Position numbers and translations under genes: made by a program
In this document: positions 1 to 7,910 of the stretch, one piece after another
Layout: each line of letters begins with the position of its first letter
Position numbering within the stretch: the stretch's first letter is position 1
Notes under the pieces: generated by a model
The model's input: the letters and a program-made list of their open reading frames with translations, nothing else
What the model was told of the DNA's origin: nothing
Databases searched by the model: none
Source: an uncultured Clostridia bacterium
GTDB lineage: Bacteria > Bacillota > Clostridia > Lachnospirales > Lachnospiraceae
Direction: 5' to 3'
DNA length: 12,599 nucleotides
Assembly: GCA_946611595.1 (NCBI GenBank)
Contig: CAMODY010000043.1
Coordinates: 1-12,599, forward strand

Positions 1-1252
1 TGAATTCATGAATATCGGAAAAGCATGCTTCTGGAATTATGAGGTTCATAAAGATGCAGACGAAACTGCAGCTATTCTTTATTCCGGTGGTACGACAGGT
101 ACAACAAAAGGTATTGAGCTGACGAATAAAAACTTCAATGCTTTAGCTGCACAGATCGTAGGTGTTAACCAGATGTTCCGTCCGGGAGATAAGATGCTTG
201 CCGCAATGCCGGTCTTCCACGGATTCGGCCTTGGTGTCTGCATCCACTCCATGCTCTTTAACGGTGGACGCTGCATCCTTGTTCCGCGCTTCACGGCAGA
301 GAGCTATGCAAAACTGATCACAAAATACAGATGTAACTTTATTGCCGGTGTTCCGACACTTTACGAAGCACTGCTCAGACTTTCCACAATGGAAAAAGCA
401 GATCTTTCCTGCCTCAAGGGTGTATTCTCCGGCGGTGACTCCTTAAGCGTAGAACTTAAAAAGAAGTTCGATAAATTCTTATATGACCATAAAGCAACAA
501 TTCAGGTTCGTGAAGGATACGGTACAACAGAGACAGTTACTGCTTGCTGCCTGACCCCTCCGACAAGGGCTAAAGAAGGAAGTATCGGTGTTCCGTTCCC
601 GGATACCTATATCAAGATCGTAAAACCGGATACAGACGAGGAACTTCCATACGGAGAAGAAGGAGAGATCCTTCTGGCAGGACCTACGGTTATGAAGTGC
701 TACATGGATAAACCGGAAGAGACTGCAAAGACGCTTCGTCATCACAGCGACGGTCTGACCTGGGTATATACGGGCGACCTTGGCATTATGGATGAGGAAG
801 GTTATGTATACTTCCGCGGTCGATCCAAGAGAATGATCGTAAGCTCCGGTTACAACATCTATCCGGCTCAGATGGAAAATATCTTAGATGCAAACAAGAT
901 GGTTCACATGAGCTGTGTTATCGGTGTTCCGGATGATTACAAGATGCAGAAGGTAAAAGCCTTTGTTGTGCTGAAACCGGAATATCCGCAGAATGAAGAT
1001 ACATGGCTGAAACTGATGGCATACTGCAAGAAACATGTTGCAAAATATGCAATGCCGTACGACATCGAGTTCCGCGATGATCTTCCGAAGACACTGGTTG
1101 GTAAAGTTGCGTACAGAATCCTCGAAGAAGAAGAGCTTGCAAAGATCGCAGCTCAGACAGAAGAGGAAAAAGCAGCACCTGATCAGGTTGACGAGAAGAA
1201 AGAAAAGATTGAAGAAGCTGTCCGCGCATTAGAGGAAGAAGAAGGCAAATAA
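1..1252 (+). CDS. AMP-dependent acyl ligase (acyl-CoA synthetase-like), 5' end outside window
   Basis: This is the C-terminal two thirds of an ANL-superfamily adenylating enzyme, the family that activates a carboxylic acid with ATP as an acyl-adenylate and then passes it to CoA or a carrier thiol. The frame is open through base 1. Gapless alignment to the next gene (offset 1859 bases) shows that about 190 N-terminal residues lie upstream, so the ATG at 8 is internal. Visible motifs are the P-loop SGGTTGTTKG, GYGTTE, YTGDLG, the hinge region RSKRMIVSSGYNIYP, and the C-terminal catalytic lysine in LVGKVAYR (AAA at 1103-1105). The tail after about base 1140 is rich in Glu and Lys and differs from the paralogue. 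One oddity is VMKCY, where the paralogue has the more usual VMKGY. The acyl substrate cannot be read from the sequence. It is the first visible gene of a + strand operon. Confidence 0.9.
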   Translation, partial: EFMNIGKACFWNYEVHKDADETAAILYSGGTTGTTKGIELTNKNFNALAAQIVGVNQMFRPGDKMLAAMPVFHGFGLGVCIHSMLFNGGRCILVPRFTAESYAKLITKYRCNFIAGVPTLYEALLRLSTMEKADLSCLKGVFSGGDSLSVELKKKFDKFLYDHKATIQVREGYGTTETVTACCLTPPTRAKEGSIGVPFPDTYIKIVKPDTDEELPYGEEGEILLAGPTVMKCYMDKPEETAKTLRHHSDGLTWVYTGDLGIMDEEGYVYFRGRSKRMIVSSGYNIYPAQMENILDANKMVHMSCVIGVPDDYKMQKVKAFVVLKPEYPQNEDTWLKLMAYCKKHVAKYAMPYDIEFRDDLPKTLVGKVAYRILEEEELAKIAAQTEEEKAAPDQVDEKKEKIEEAVRALEEEEGK

Positions 1253-3000
1253 ACGAGACTACTTTAGGAAAGGCTAGTTTGGGCAAAGGAATGGATGAGA
1301 TGGAAAATATGAAAGTAAAAGCACCCTGGAAAGATCATATGGGAGACTTGCCTTTCCACTTAGAGTATTTTCAAGGTACTCTTTTTGAGGCAGTTAAAAA
1401 AACAGTGTCCGAATATCCGGATAATATCGCCTTAACCTTTATGGGAAAGAATATTTCCTATCGTAAGATGTTGCAGGAGATACAGCGCTGCGCAAGATCC
1501 TTTAAGATGTGTGGCGTAAGAAAGGGAGACCGCGTTACGATCGCGATGCCGAACTGCCCGCAGGCAATTTATGCATTTTACGCACTTAGCTGCATTGGCG
1601 CGATCGCAAACATGGTACATCCGCTCTCTGCAGAAAAAGAGCTGGAGTTTTATCTGAAAAATTCCGGCAGCAGAGTTGCGATCACTTTAGATCAGTTCTA
1701 CGGAAAGTTTGCAGCGGTTCTTGAGCATACCGAAGTAGAAAACCTGATCCTTGCACGTATTGTGGATGAACTTCCATTTCCGCTTCGCGGACCATATATG
1801 CTGACAGAAGGAAGAAAGATCCCGCAGGTCCCGAAGGATGCGCCTGTCCTCTGGTGGAATGAATTCTTAAACATCGGAAGGCGCTGCCACTTTAGATATG
1901 AGACACATACAGAGCCGAATGACACCGCAGTCATCCTGTATTCCGGCGGAACGACAGGAACGACCAAGGGCATTGAGCTTACAAACCTGAACTTCAATGC
2001 ATCTGGTGCGGAGATCGTAGGTGTGAACCAGATGTTCCGTCCGGGCGACCGCATGCTTGCAGCGATGCCGATTTTCCACGGCTTCGGACTCAGCGTCTGC
2101 ATCCACTCCATGATGATGCACGGTGGAAGAAGTATTCTGGTTCCGCGTTTTACAGCAGCAAGTTATGCAAAATTGATCATCAGATACAGATGTAATTTCC
2201 TTGCAGGAGTTCCGACGCTTTACGAAGCACTGACAAGACTTCCGGAAATGAAGAATGCAGATCTTAGCTGTCTGAAAGGCGTCTTCTCCGGCGGCGATAC
2301 ACTTTCTGTCGCACTTAAGAAAAAGTTTGACGAATTCCTGGAAGATCATGGAGCAATGATCCAGGTAAGAGAAGGCTATGGCGCAACAGAGACAGTCGGC
2401 GCATGCTGCCTGACTCCACCGACGCTTCACAAAGAAGGAAGTATCGGTGTTCCGTTCCCGGATACCTACTTTAAGATTGCAAATCCGGAGACCGGAGATG
2501 AACAGCCATACGGCGAAGAAGGTGAGATCTTAGTTTCCGGTCCGACCGTAATGAAGGGATATTTCAACGATCCGGTTGAAACAGAAAAGACTCTGAAATA
2601 CCATGGGGATGGTCTCAGATGGCTTTATACCGGTGACCTGGGTGTCATGGACGAAGAAGGTTTTGTCTACTTCCGCGGACGCTCTAAGAGGATGATCGTA
2701 AGTTCCGGCTACAATATTTATCCGGCACAGATGGAAAATGTTTTAGATGCAAACAAGATGATCAGAAAGAGCTGTGTCATTGGTGTTCCGGATGATTATA
2801 AGATGCATAAGGTAAAAGCCTTTGTTGTTTTAGAGCCGGGCTATCAGGCAAATGAAGAGACATGGCTCAAACTGATGGCATACTGCAAGAAGAACTTCGC
2901 AAAATATGCAATGCCATATGACATTGAATTCCGCGATGAACTTCCGACAACACTGATCGGTAAAGTTGCATACCGTGTGCTTGAGGAAGAAGAAAGAGAA
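1..3000 (+). repeat. Tandem duplication of the acyl-ligase gene
   Basis: Bases from 2 to about 1150 align without gaps to bases from 1861 to about 3010 at a constant offset of 1859. Stretches such as the one encoding KEGSIGVPFPDTY are almost identical in DNA, while elsewhere third positions and some residues differ. Similarity ends in the acidic C-terminal tails. The left copy continues beyond the window start, so the full repeat length is not visible. Confidence 0.85.
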
Positions 3001-3042
3001 AAAGCATACCGGGCAGTCGAAAGAGACCCGGACGAAGAATAA
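1279..3042 (+). CDS. AMP-dependent acyl ligase (acyl-CoA synthetase-like), full length
   Basis: This is a full-length ANL-superfamily acyl-adenylating enzyme of up to 587 residues, the usual size for a fatty-acyl or aryl CoA ligase. Numbering from the TTG at 1279, motifs are the P-loop SGGTTGTTKG (222-231), GYGATE (366-371), YTGD with ribose-binding Asp453, the hinge RSKRMIVSSGYNIYP, and catalytic Lys562 in LIGKVAYR. The start is uncertain. TTG 1279 follows AGGAAAGG (1266-1273) at 5 bases; ATG 1300 follows AAAGGA (1285-1290) at 9 bases and would give 580 residues. The protein is about four fifths identical by eye to the preceding gene over their shared length, a tandem duplication. No phosphopantetheine carrier domain is present, so CoA or a separate carrier would take the acyl group. 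The neighbours suggest it supplies acyl groups for surface O-acylation, which is inference. Confidence 0.92.
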   Translation: MGKGMDEMENMKVKAPWKDHMGDLPFHLEYFQGTLFEAVKKTVSEYPDNIALTFMGKNISYRKMLQEIQRCARSFKMCGVRKGDRVTIAMPNCPQAIYAFYALSCIGAIANMVHPLSAEKELEFYLKNSGSRVAITLDQFYGKFAAVLEHTEVENLILARIVDELPFPLRGPYMLTEGRKIPQVPKDAPVLWWNEFLNIGRRCHFRYETHTEPNDTAVILYSGGTTGTTKGIELTNLNFNASGAEIVGVNQMFRPGDRMLAAMPIFHGFGLSVCIHSMMMHGGRSILVPRFTAASYAKLIIRYRCNFLAGVPTLYEALTRLPEMKNADLSCLKGVFSGGDTLSVALKKKFDEFLEDHGAMIQVREGYGATETVGACCLTPPTLHKEGSIGVPFPDTYFKIANPETGDEQPYGEEGEILVSGPTVMKGYFNDPVETEKTLKYHGDGLRWLYTGDLGVMDEEGFVYFRGRSKRMIVSSGYNIYPAQMENVLDANKMIRKSCVIGVPDDYKMHKVKAFVVLEPGYQANEETWLKLMAYCKKNFAKYAMPYDIEFRDELPTTLIGKVAYRVLEEEEREKAYRAVERDPDEE

Positions 3043-3092
3043 AACAACTTCAATTTGGCTTGTTTTGGTGAGAAAAAAGGGGGAAACAAGTA

Positions 3093-3971
3093 ATGGCTAA
3101 GAAAAAAGAACGCCGGAAATTCGGAGACCGAAAAGACGGCAAGCTGATCCGCGATCTGGATCCGATGCATGTCATCACACCGGTCCTTTATCCGAACCGC
3201 TGTGATAACGAAGCGTATATTTCCGAGCGTATCGATCTGGCACCGATCCGTGCCTATCTGGACAAGATCAATGCAGAGGAAGATGTCTTCCCGTACACGG
3301 TCTTCCACATCATAGTAACGGCGGTCATTAAAGTTCTGACGCTGCGTCCGAAGATGAACCGTTTCGTTGCAAACAAACTGATGTATCAGCGTAATGAAGT
3401 TTCCGCATCCTTTGTCGTTAAGAAATTATTCTCTGATGACGGAGCGGAAGCCCTTGCTATCGTTCACGCAGAAGATGAAGATACAAGAAGCACGATCCAC
3501 GAAAAACTCTTTAAGCAGATTTCTGTAAGCCGCAGTGATCAGCTCGACAGGTCTTCTGAAAGTATGGATATCGTAAGCCGTTTGCCAAGAAGACTGACCA
3601 GATTATTCTGCGAGTTCTGCTGCTTCCTTGACAAAATCGGAAAATGCCCGGAAGTTTTGATCGGAACAGATCCATATTATACTTCCTGCTTATTGTCTAA
3701 TCTTGGTTCAATCAAATTAAAGAGTGGATATCACCACCTCACGAACTGGGGAACCTGCTCACTGTTTGTTATTATCGGAGAGATCAAAAAGACCGTATCA
3801 ATTGATGAGAATGAGCAGACGATCATTAAAGAAACTGTTGATCTTGGAATCACAGTTGATGAACGTCTTGCAGATGGATATTATTATTCTAAATCAATCC
3901 GCTTGCTGAAAAAATTACTTGAGAATCCGGAACTTTTAGAACTTCCGATGAATGAGCCTGTTGAGTATTAA
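3093..3971 (+). CDS. Stand-alone E2/CAT-fold acyltransferase-like protein, active-site His replaced by Glu
   Basis: The 292-residue product resembles the catalytic domain of 2-oxoacid dehydrogenase E2 subunits and chloramphenicol acetyltransferase. Support comes from the segment around YTVFHIIVTAVIKVL (about 69-83), the LLSNLGSI strand followed by HHLTNWGTCSLFV, and a C-terminal VDERLADGYYY. It has no lipoyl or E1-binding domain, and no dehydrogenase genes lie nearby, so it is not an ordinary pyruvate dehydrogenase part. In E2 and CAT the last motif is HxxxDG with a catalytic His. Here it reads ExxxDG (Glu257, Asp261, Gly262; GAA at 3861-3863). The ribosome binding site AAGGGGGA (3078-3085) supports the ATG at 3093. 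The stop overlaps the next start (TAATG). It may be a catalytically altered acyltransferase or an acyl-CoA-binding scaffold working with the ligases. The fold is fairly sure; the function is not. Confidence 0.8.
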   Translation: MAKKKERRKFGDRKDGKLIRDLDPMHVITPVLYPNRCDNEAYISERIDLAPIRAYLDKINAEEDVFPYTVFHIIVTAVIKVLTLRPKMNRFVANKLMYQRNEVSASFVVKKLFSDDGAEALAIVHAEDEDTRSTIHEKLFKQISVSRSDQLDRSSESMDIVSRLPRRLTRLFCEFCCFLDKIGKCPEVLIGTDPYYTSCLLSNLGSIKLKSGYHHLTNWGTCSLFVIIGEIKKTVSIDENEQTIIKETVDLGITVDERLADGYYYSKSIRLLKKLLENPELLELPMNEPVEY

Positions 3972-4801
3972 TGAATAAATCTTTGCATAATTCCATCCGA
4001 ATAATCGTGGTGGCTGCTGCATGTGTGATCATCGCAGTTGCAGCAGTCATTCTTATTGCGAAGGGAGATGGGATGGAAGCCGCTGATGCAGAGATGATAA
4101 GAAAAAACCGCTCCTTTAAAGGGACCAGTTATATTGAAAGCCAGGAGGCGATCCCGGTAGCTCCGATTGAAGAAGAGATCCGTTCGGAAGAGGAGAGCGT
4201 TTTAAGAGCGGCAAGGATGAAAGAGATAGCCGAGAATACCCCCCTGATCTTTGAAACGATCAAAACAACGAATACGGTTCTGGTTGGGGAGTCGCGAACT
4301 TCCGGTTTTTCCGCCTATGGTTTTTTGGATGAAAATCATGTTTTAGGCGGAATCGGGTGGAGCATACAGGAGATTCCTTCGCTCTATGACACGATTGAGG
4401 CACTTCAGCCGTCAAACCTGATCTTTTCTTTTGGAATCAATGAGCTTGGAAGATATCTGGACTCACCGGTTTATTATTATGCACCGGAAATCTATGCCGG
4501 AGATCTGGAGAAATATATAAACGACATTAAGGAAAGAGTTCCGAATGTTAAGATCTATATAAATTGCATTGTCCCTTGTACGGATGCTGTATATCAGGAA
4601 TATCCGGGATATGGACAGATTCCGGCATGGAATGAATATTTGAAAGATTTTTGCAAACAAAAGGGATACGGATTTATTGATATTTCCGATTTGTGTGCGG
4701 AACACAGTGATATGTACCGGGAAGATGGTACGCATCTGATCAGTGATTTTTATCCCTACTGGGGCGCACGTATTTTGGAAGAGGTTTTAGCGAATGAGTG
4801 A
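3971..4801 (+). CDS. Membrane-anchored SGNH-hydrolase-like protein, copy 1
   Basis: The 276-residue protein has one N-terminal membrane segment (about residues 9-31, IIVVAAACVIIAVAAVILIA), a polar linker, and an SGNH/GDSL esterase-like domain outside the cell. Block I is VLVGESRT with candidate nucleophile Ser108; it has GES where the family usually has GDS. Block III is SFGINELG (Gly155, Asn157). Block V is EDGTHL (Asp252, His255). All four SGNH catalytic positions therefore look present. The family includes esterases and O-acyltransferases that act on surface glycans, such as DltD- and AlgX-type partners of MBOAT proteins. The ATG overlaps the preceding stop by one base and no strong ribosome binding site is seen, so translation is probably coupled. 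It is paralogous to the next gene. Whether it removes or transfers acyl groups is unknown. Confidence 0.82.
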   Translation: MNKSLHNSIRIIVVAAACVIIAVAAVILIAKGDGMEAADAEMIRKNRSFKGTSYIESQEAIPVAPIEEEIRSEEESVLRAARMKEIAENTPLIFETIKTTNTVLVGESRTSGFSAYGFLDENHVLGGIGWSIQEIPSLYDTIEALQPSNLIFSFGINELGRYLDSPVYYYAPEIYAGDLEKYINDIKERVPNVKIYINCIVPCTDAVYQEYPGYGQIPAWNEYLKDFCKQKGYGFIDISDLCAEHSDMYREDGTHLISDFYPYWGARILEEVLANE

Positions 4802-5618
4802 AAAGGCAAAGCCATCCAAAAAAATATGGGTTTCTTGTATCATTGCTGCAATCCTCGTGATAGCGGCAGTGATTCTTGTTGTAAACTCCGATCATATTTT
4901 TGCGCAGACAACAGAGTCTTTAGATGCGGCTGAAGAGAAGGGACTTGATTACATCACAAAGATGGAAGCGGTTCAGACCACTCCGATCGAAGACCGTATC
5001 TTTGAAGAGGATAATAAAAAGAATGCAGAAGAACTCATGGAAGAGTTTCAAAAAGATCCTTCGGTTATCTGGAAAACGCTTAAAGATTATGACACGCTGA
5101 TCATGGGAGATTCTCGCGCTCAGTGCTTCCTGATCTATGATTTCATGGATGAGCAGCATTGCCTTGTTATGCACAGCACTACGATTTATACGATTCGGGA
5201 ACTTCTTCCGGATGTGGAAGCCAGAAAGCCGCATGTGATCGTAATTTCTTATGGAATCAATGACGTCGGCCTTTATCATGATGACGGCGTGGAAAAATAT
5301 ATGGCAGACTTTGCGGAACTGATCGCGCAGCTTCAGGAAGTGGATCCGGGAGTTAAGATTTATGTAAATTCGATCATTCCGTGTCTGGAATCAGAGTATG
5401 ACAGAGCGCCGAACTGGATGGCGATCCCGTCCTGGAATGAATATATCAAAAACTATTGTGAAGAGCATGACATCGGATATATCGATATTACGGATCTTGC
5501 AAACGAACACAGAGATCTTTATATTGATGACGGCGTGCATCTGGTAGAAGAATTTTACCCATATTGGGGAGCTGTTCTTGCTGCCAGAATCGCAAGCGAT
5601 ATGTCAGTACAACATTAA
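4794..5618 (+). CDS. Membrane-anchored SGNH-hydrolase-like protein, copy 2
   Basis: The 274-residue protein has the same architecture as the preceding one: a short Lys-rich cytoplasmic start, one membrane segment (about residues 11-31), then an extracytoplasmic SGNH domain. Block I is LIMGDSRA (Ser107), with the standard GDS. Block III is SYGINDVG (Gly154, Asn156). Block V is DDGVHL (Asp246, His249). The shared pattern IPxWNEYxKxxCxxxxxGxIDI confirms common ancestry with copy 1, although the two are clearly diverged. Its ATG lies inside the end of the previous gene (8-base overlap), with AAGAGG at 4779-4784 as a ribosome binding site. In this setting it is likely to act on acyl esters of a surface polymer together with the MBOAT protein downstream. 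That role is inferred from context; no substrate motif is visible. Confidence 0.82.
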   Translation: MSEKAKPSKKIWVSCIIAAILVIAAVILVVNSDHIFAQTTESLDAAEEKGLDYITKMEAVQTTPIEDRIFEEDNKKNAEELMEEFQKDPSVIWKTLKDYDTLIMGDSRAQCFLIYDFMDEQHCLVMHSTTIYTIRELLPDVEARKPHVIVISYGINDVGLYHDDGVEKYMADFAELIAQLQEVDPGVKIYVNSIIPCLESEYDRAPNWMAIPSWNEYIKNYCEEHDIGYIDITDLANEHRDLYIDDGVHLVEEFYPYWGAVLAARIASDMSVQH

Positions 5619-5635
5619 GATATAAAAAGCTGGTA

Positions 5636-6484
5636 ATGGAAAAAAAGAACAACATTACAATTGAAGAATTAGTCAAAATGACAAGGGCTCTAAAGGAAGC
5701 GACGGCAGAACTTGCAGCAGCGACCGAGCCCCTTGCAAAAGTGCCTGCAGGCAATACGGAGCCGGAGAAGACGATCGAAAAAGCTGCTCTGGTACTCGAA
5801 GAGCAGGCAGCAGAGAAGCTGGAACCTGCAGAGCAGAAAGCAGAAACTGCTAAAGAGCCGGCGGATGAAGTTTCGAAGGAAACTGAGGCAGCGCCTTCGG
5901 AGGATGTTTCTGAAAAAATTTTAGAAGAAACAAAAGCGGCAGAAGAGGTTTCTGAAGAACAGGCTAAGACTGCTGCCGAGGAAGCTCCGAAGAAAACTGG
6001 CAAAGCATCTAATGTTATTTTCACACTGCTTAGAATTGTTTTGGTAGTAGCTTTGGTTGCAGCTATTGTTTTCTATGTATTCTTACGGAATAAAGAAAGC
6101 AATGTGCCCGCTGCGGATGTATTTAATGCGGTCACCCAGTCTGTGGATACAGACAAGATGGAACAAACCACAGACCGTTACTTTAAAAAATATTATGGCC
6201 TTAATGCAGCCGACTACGATGATGTTTTATATTACGCACCGGTTTCCAACATGGATGCCGAAGAGCTTTTGGTTGTAAAACTGAAAGACGTAAGTCAGGC
6301 AGAGGCGGTAACGGATGCGATCCTGAAACGCCAGGCTGATAAAGAGCAGAGCTTTGAAGGCTATGCACCGGAGCAGTACGCGCTGGCGCAGGCCTATATC
6401 CTGGATGTTCAGGGCAACTATATTTTATTTGTAGTAGATCCGAAAGCGGAAGAAATCGACGCCGCTTTCGCAGGAGCTTTATAG
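5636..6484 (+). CDS. DUF4358-type membrane-anchored protein with acidic Ala/Glu-rich N-terminus
   Basis: The 282-residue product has three parts. Residues from about 10 to 120 are low-complexity, rich in Ala, Glu and Lys, and probably helical or coiled coil. A single membrane segment follows (about 127-150, VIFTLLRIVLVVALVAAIVF). The C-terminal domain (about 155-282) resembles DUF4358, including YYGLNAADYDDVLYYAP and MDAEELLVVKLKD. DUF4358 has no known activity that I can name. If the N-terminus is inside, the acidic region is cytoplasmic and the DUF4358 domain faces out. The frame is open further upstream, but the ATG at 5636 is chosen because it lies just after the previous stop, and earlier starts would overlap the SGNH gene by about 55 bases. 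The ribosome binding site is weak, which suggests coupling. Its place between SGNH and MBOAT genes points to an accessory role in the acylation complex. Confidence 0.78.
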   Translation: MEKKNNITIEELVKMTRALKEATAELAAATEPLAKVPAGNTEPEKTIEKAALVLEEQAAEKLEPAEQKAETAKEPADEVSKETEAAPSEDVSEKILEETKAAEEVSEEQAKTAAEEAPKKTGKASNVIFTLLRIVLVVALVAAIVFYVFLRNKESNVPAADVFNAVTQSVDTDKMEQTTDRYFKKYYGLNAADYDDVLYYAPVSNMDAEELLVVKLKDVSQAEAVTDAILKRQADKEQSFEGYAPEQYALAQAYILDVQGNYILFVVDPKAEEIDAAFAGAL

Positions 6485-6485
6485 A

Positions 6486-7898
6486 ATGATATTCAGCAGT
6501 TTATTTTTCATTTGCATATTTCTGCCGGTTACGCTGATCCTTTATTATGTGGTTCCGCGCAAGGCGAAGAATCTGATCCTGCTCATCATGAGCCTTATTT
6601 TCTATGCATGGGGCGAGCCGGTCTATGTACTGCTGATGATGTTCAGCATTACCTACAACTATTTTGCAGCACGAAGCATTGCATATTACAGAGAAAACGA
6701 AAAAAGGACAGGAAAAAATCTCGTCTTCATTCTCTGTCTGATCGTGAATTTAGGGCTTCTTTGTTTCTTTAAATACTATGGCTTTGCCATTGAAAACATC
6801 AATGCTCTCTTCCATATTTCGATCCCGATCAGGAATCTGGCGCTTCCGATTGGTATTTCTTTCTATACTTTCCAGACCTTGTCTTACGTCATCGATGTTT
6901 ATAAGGGCAATGTGAAGGTGCAGAAAAACATCATCAATTTCGGTGCCTATATCACAATGTTCCCGCAGTTGATCGCAGGACCGATCGTGCGCTATGCAGA
7001 TATCGAAACGCAGTTGACAGGTAGAGAGATTTCTTTTGATAAGCTTTCGGAAGGTGCAGCCTGGTTTATCATTGGTCTTGCAAAGAAGGTCTTGCTGGCA
7101 AACAATGTCGGCATGCTCTTTGATGCGATCTTTGCTACTGCAGCACCGGAGCGGGCTGTGCTTACGACCTGGCTCGGAGTGATCGCCTTCACGTTCCAGA
7201 TCTATTTCGACTTCTCCGGCTATTCCGATATGGCCGTAGGTCTCGGAAAAATGCTGGGATTCGAATTCGTGCAGAACTTTAACTATCCGTACATTTCCAA
7301 AAATGCAACGGAATTCTGGCGCAGATGGCATATTTCTCTGGGAACCTGGTTCCGCGAATATGTTTATATCCCGCTTGGCGGAAACCGTGTTTCCAAAGCA
7401 CGCCATATTTTCAACCTGTTTGTCGTCTGGATTCTGACCGGCTTCTGGCATGGTGCTGCATGGTGCTTTGTTTTCTGGGGCATCTACTATTGCATCCTTC
7501 TGATTCTTGAAAAATATGTGTATGGAAAAGCACTGAAAAAAGCAGGACCTGTCGTAGGTCATATTTATACGATCATTGTATTCGTTCTCGGCTGGCTGAT
7601 CTTTGCATCCGAGACCGTGCCGGAACTGGTGGCTAATTTCTCATCGATGTTCGGCATCCTCGGAACGCCGTTCGCAGATGGAGCAACGCTTTATTATCTG
7701 CGTACGAATGCAGTGCTTTTGATCGTCTGCATCCTTTGCTCGACGCCGATCGTCATGAAACTGTTTACGAAGATCGCCTCGAAAGAAGGTGCAGGATACA
7801 AGATTATCACCACGGTATGCTATGCGGCAGTATTTATCGTTTCCATGGCATATCTGGTTAACGCAACCTATAACCCGTTCTTATACTTCAGGTTCTGA
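6486..7898 (+). CDS. MBOAT-family membrane O-acyltransferase (AlgI/DltB-like)
   Basis: This 470-residue polytopic protein belongs to the MBOAT family, which moves acyl groups across or at the membrane onto polymers such as alginate, peptidoglycan or teichoic acid. Diagnostic features are LPIGISFYTFQTLSYVID, the re-entrant region FPQLIAGPIVRY, FQIYFDFSGYSDMAVGLG, and FWRRWHISLGTWFREYVYIP with His282. The catalytic His322 lies in LTGFWHGAAW. Length and gene order match AlgI/PatA-type proteins. The ribosome binding site AGGAG (6472-6476) lies inside the end of the previous gene and the start follows that stop by one base, so the genes are co-translated. A DHHW partner follows directly, the usual AlgI plus AlgJ/AlgX-type pairing. 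Acyl donor and acceptor polymer cannot be told from the sequence; acetate is the commonest donor group in relatives. Confidence 0.95.
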   Translation: MIFSSLFFICIFLPVTLILYYVVPRKAKNLILLIMSLIFYAWGEPVYVLLMMFSITYNYFAARSIAYYRENEKRTGKNLVFILCLIVNLGLLCFFKYYGFAIENINALFHISIPIRNLALPIGISFYTFQTLSYVIDVYKGNVKVQKNIINFGAYITMFPQLIAGPIVRYADIETQLTGREISFDKLSEGAAWFIIGLAKKVLLANNVGMLFDAIFATAAPERAVLTTWLGVIAFTFQIYFDFSGYSDMAVGLGKMLGFEFVQNFNYPYISKNATEFWRRWHISLGTWFREYVYIPLGGNRVSKARHIFNLFVVWILTGFWHGAAWCFVFWGIYYCILLILEKYVYGKALKKAGPVVGHIYTIIVFVLGWLIFASETVPELVANFSSMFGILGTPFADGATLYYLRTNAVLLIVCILCSTPIVMKLFTKIASKEGAGYKIITTVCYAAVFIVSMAYLVNATYNPFLYFRF

Positions 7899-7910
7899 TA
7901 AGGAGATAAC

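Noticed and set aside
1..1252. First ligase as a broken pseudogene lacking its N-terminus
   Set aside because: The frame is open through base 1 and matches the paralogue without gaps; the truncation is the window edge.
1867..2430. Long open frame on the - strand inside the second ligase gene
   Set aside because: It is antisense to strongly conserved ligase motifs, has no recognisable sequence and shows no ribosome binding site.
3041..3066. AAAACAA/TTGTTTT inverted repeat after the second ligase gene
   Set aside because: Only A/T pairs and one C/G around a 12-base loop; too weak for a terminator, and the next gene follows with a strong ribosome binding site.
3093..3971. Pyruvate dehydrogenase E2 subunit
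   Set aside because: There is no lipoyl or peripheral-subunit-binding domain, the active-site His is missing, and no E1 or E3 gene lies nearby.
5488..6024. Long Ser/Ala-rich open frame on the - strand
   Set aside because: It is a shadow of the Ala/Glu-rich codons of the DUF4358 protein on the + strand.
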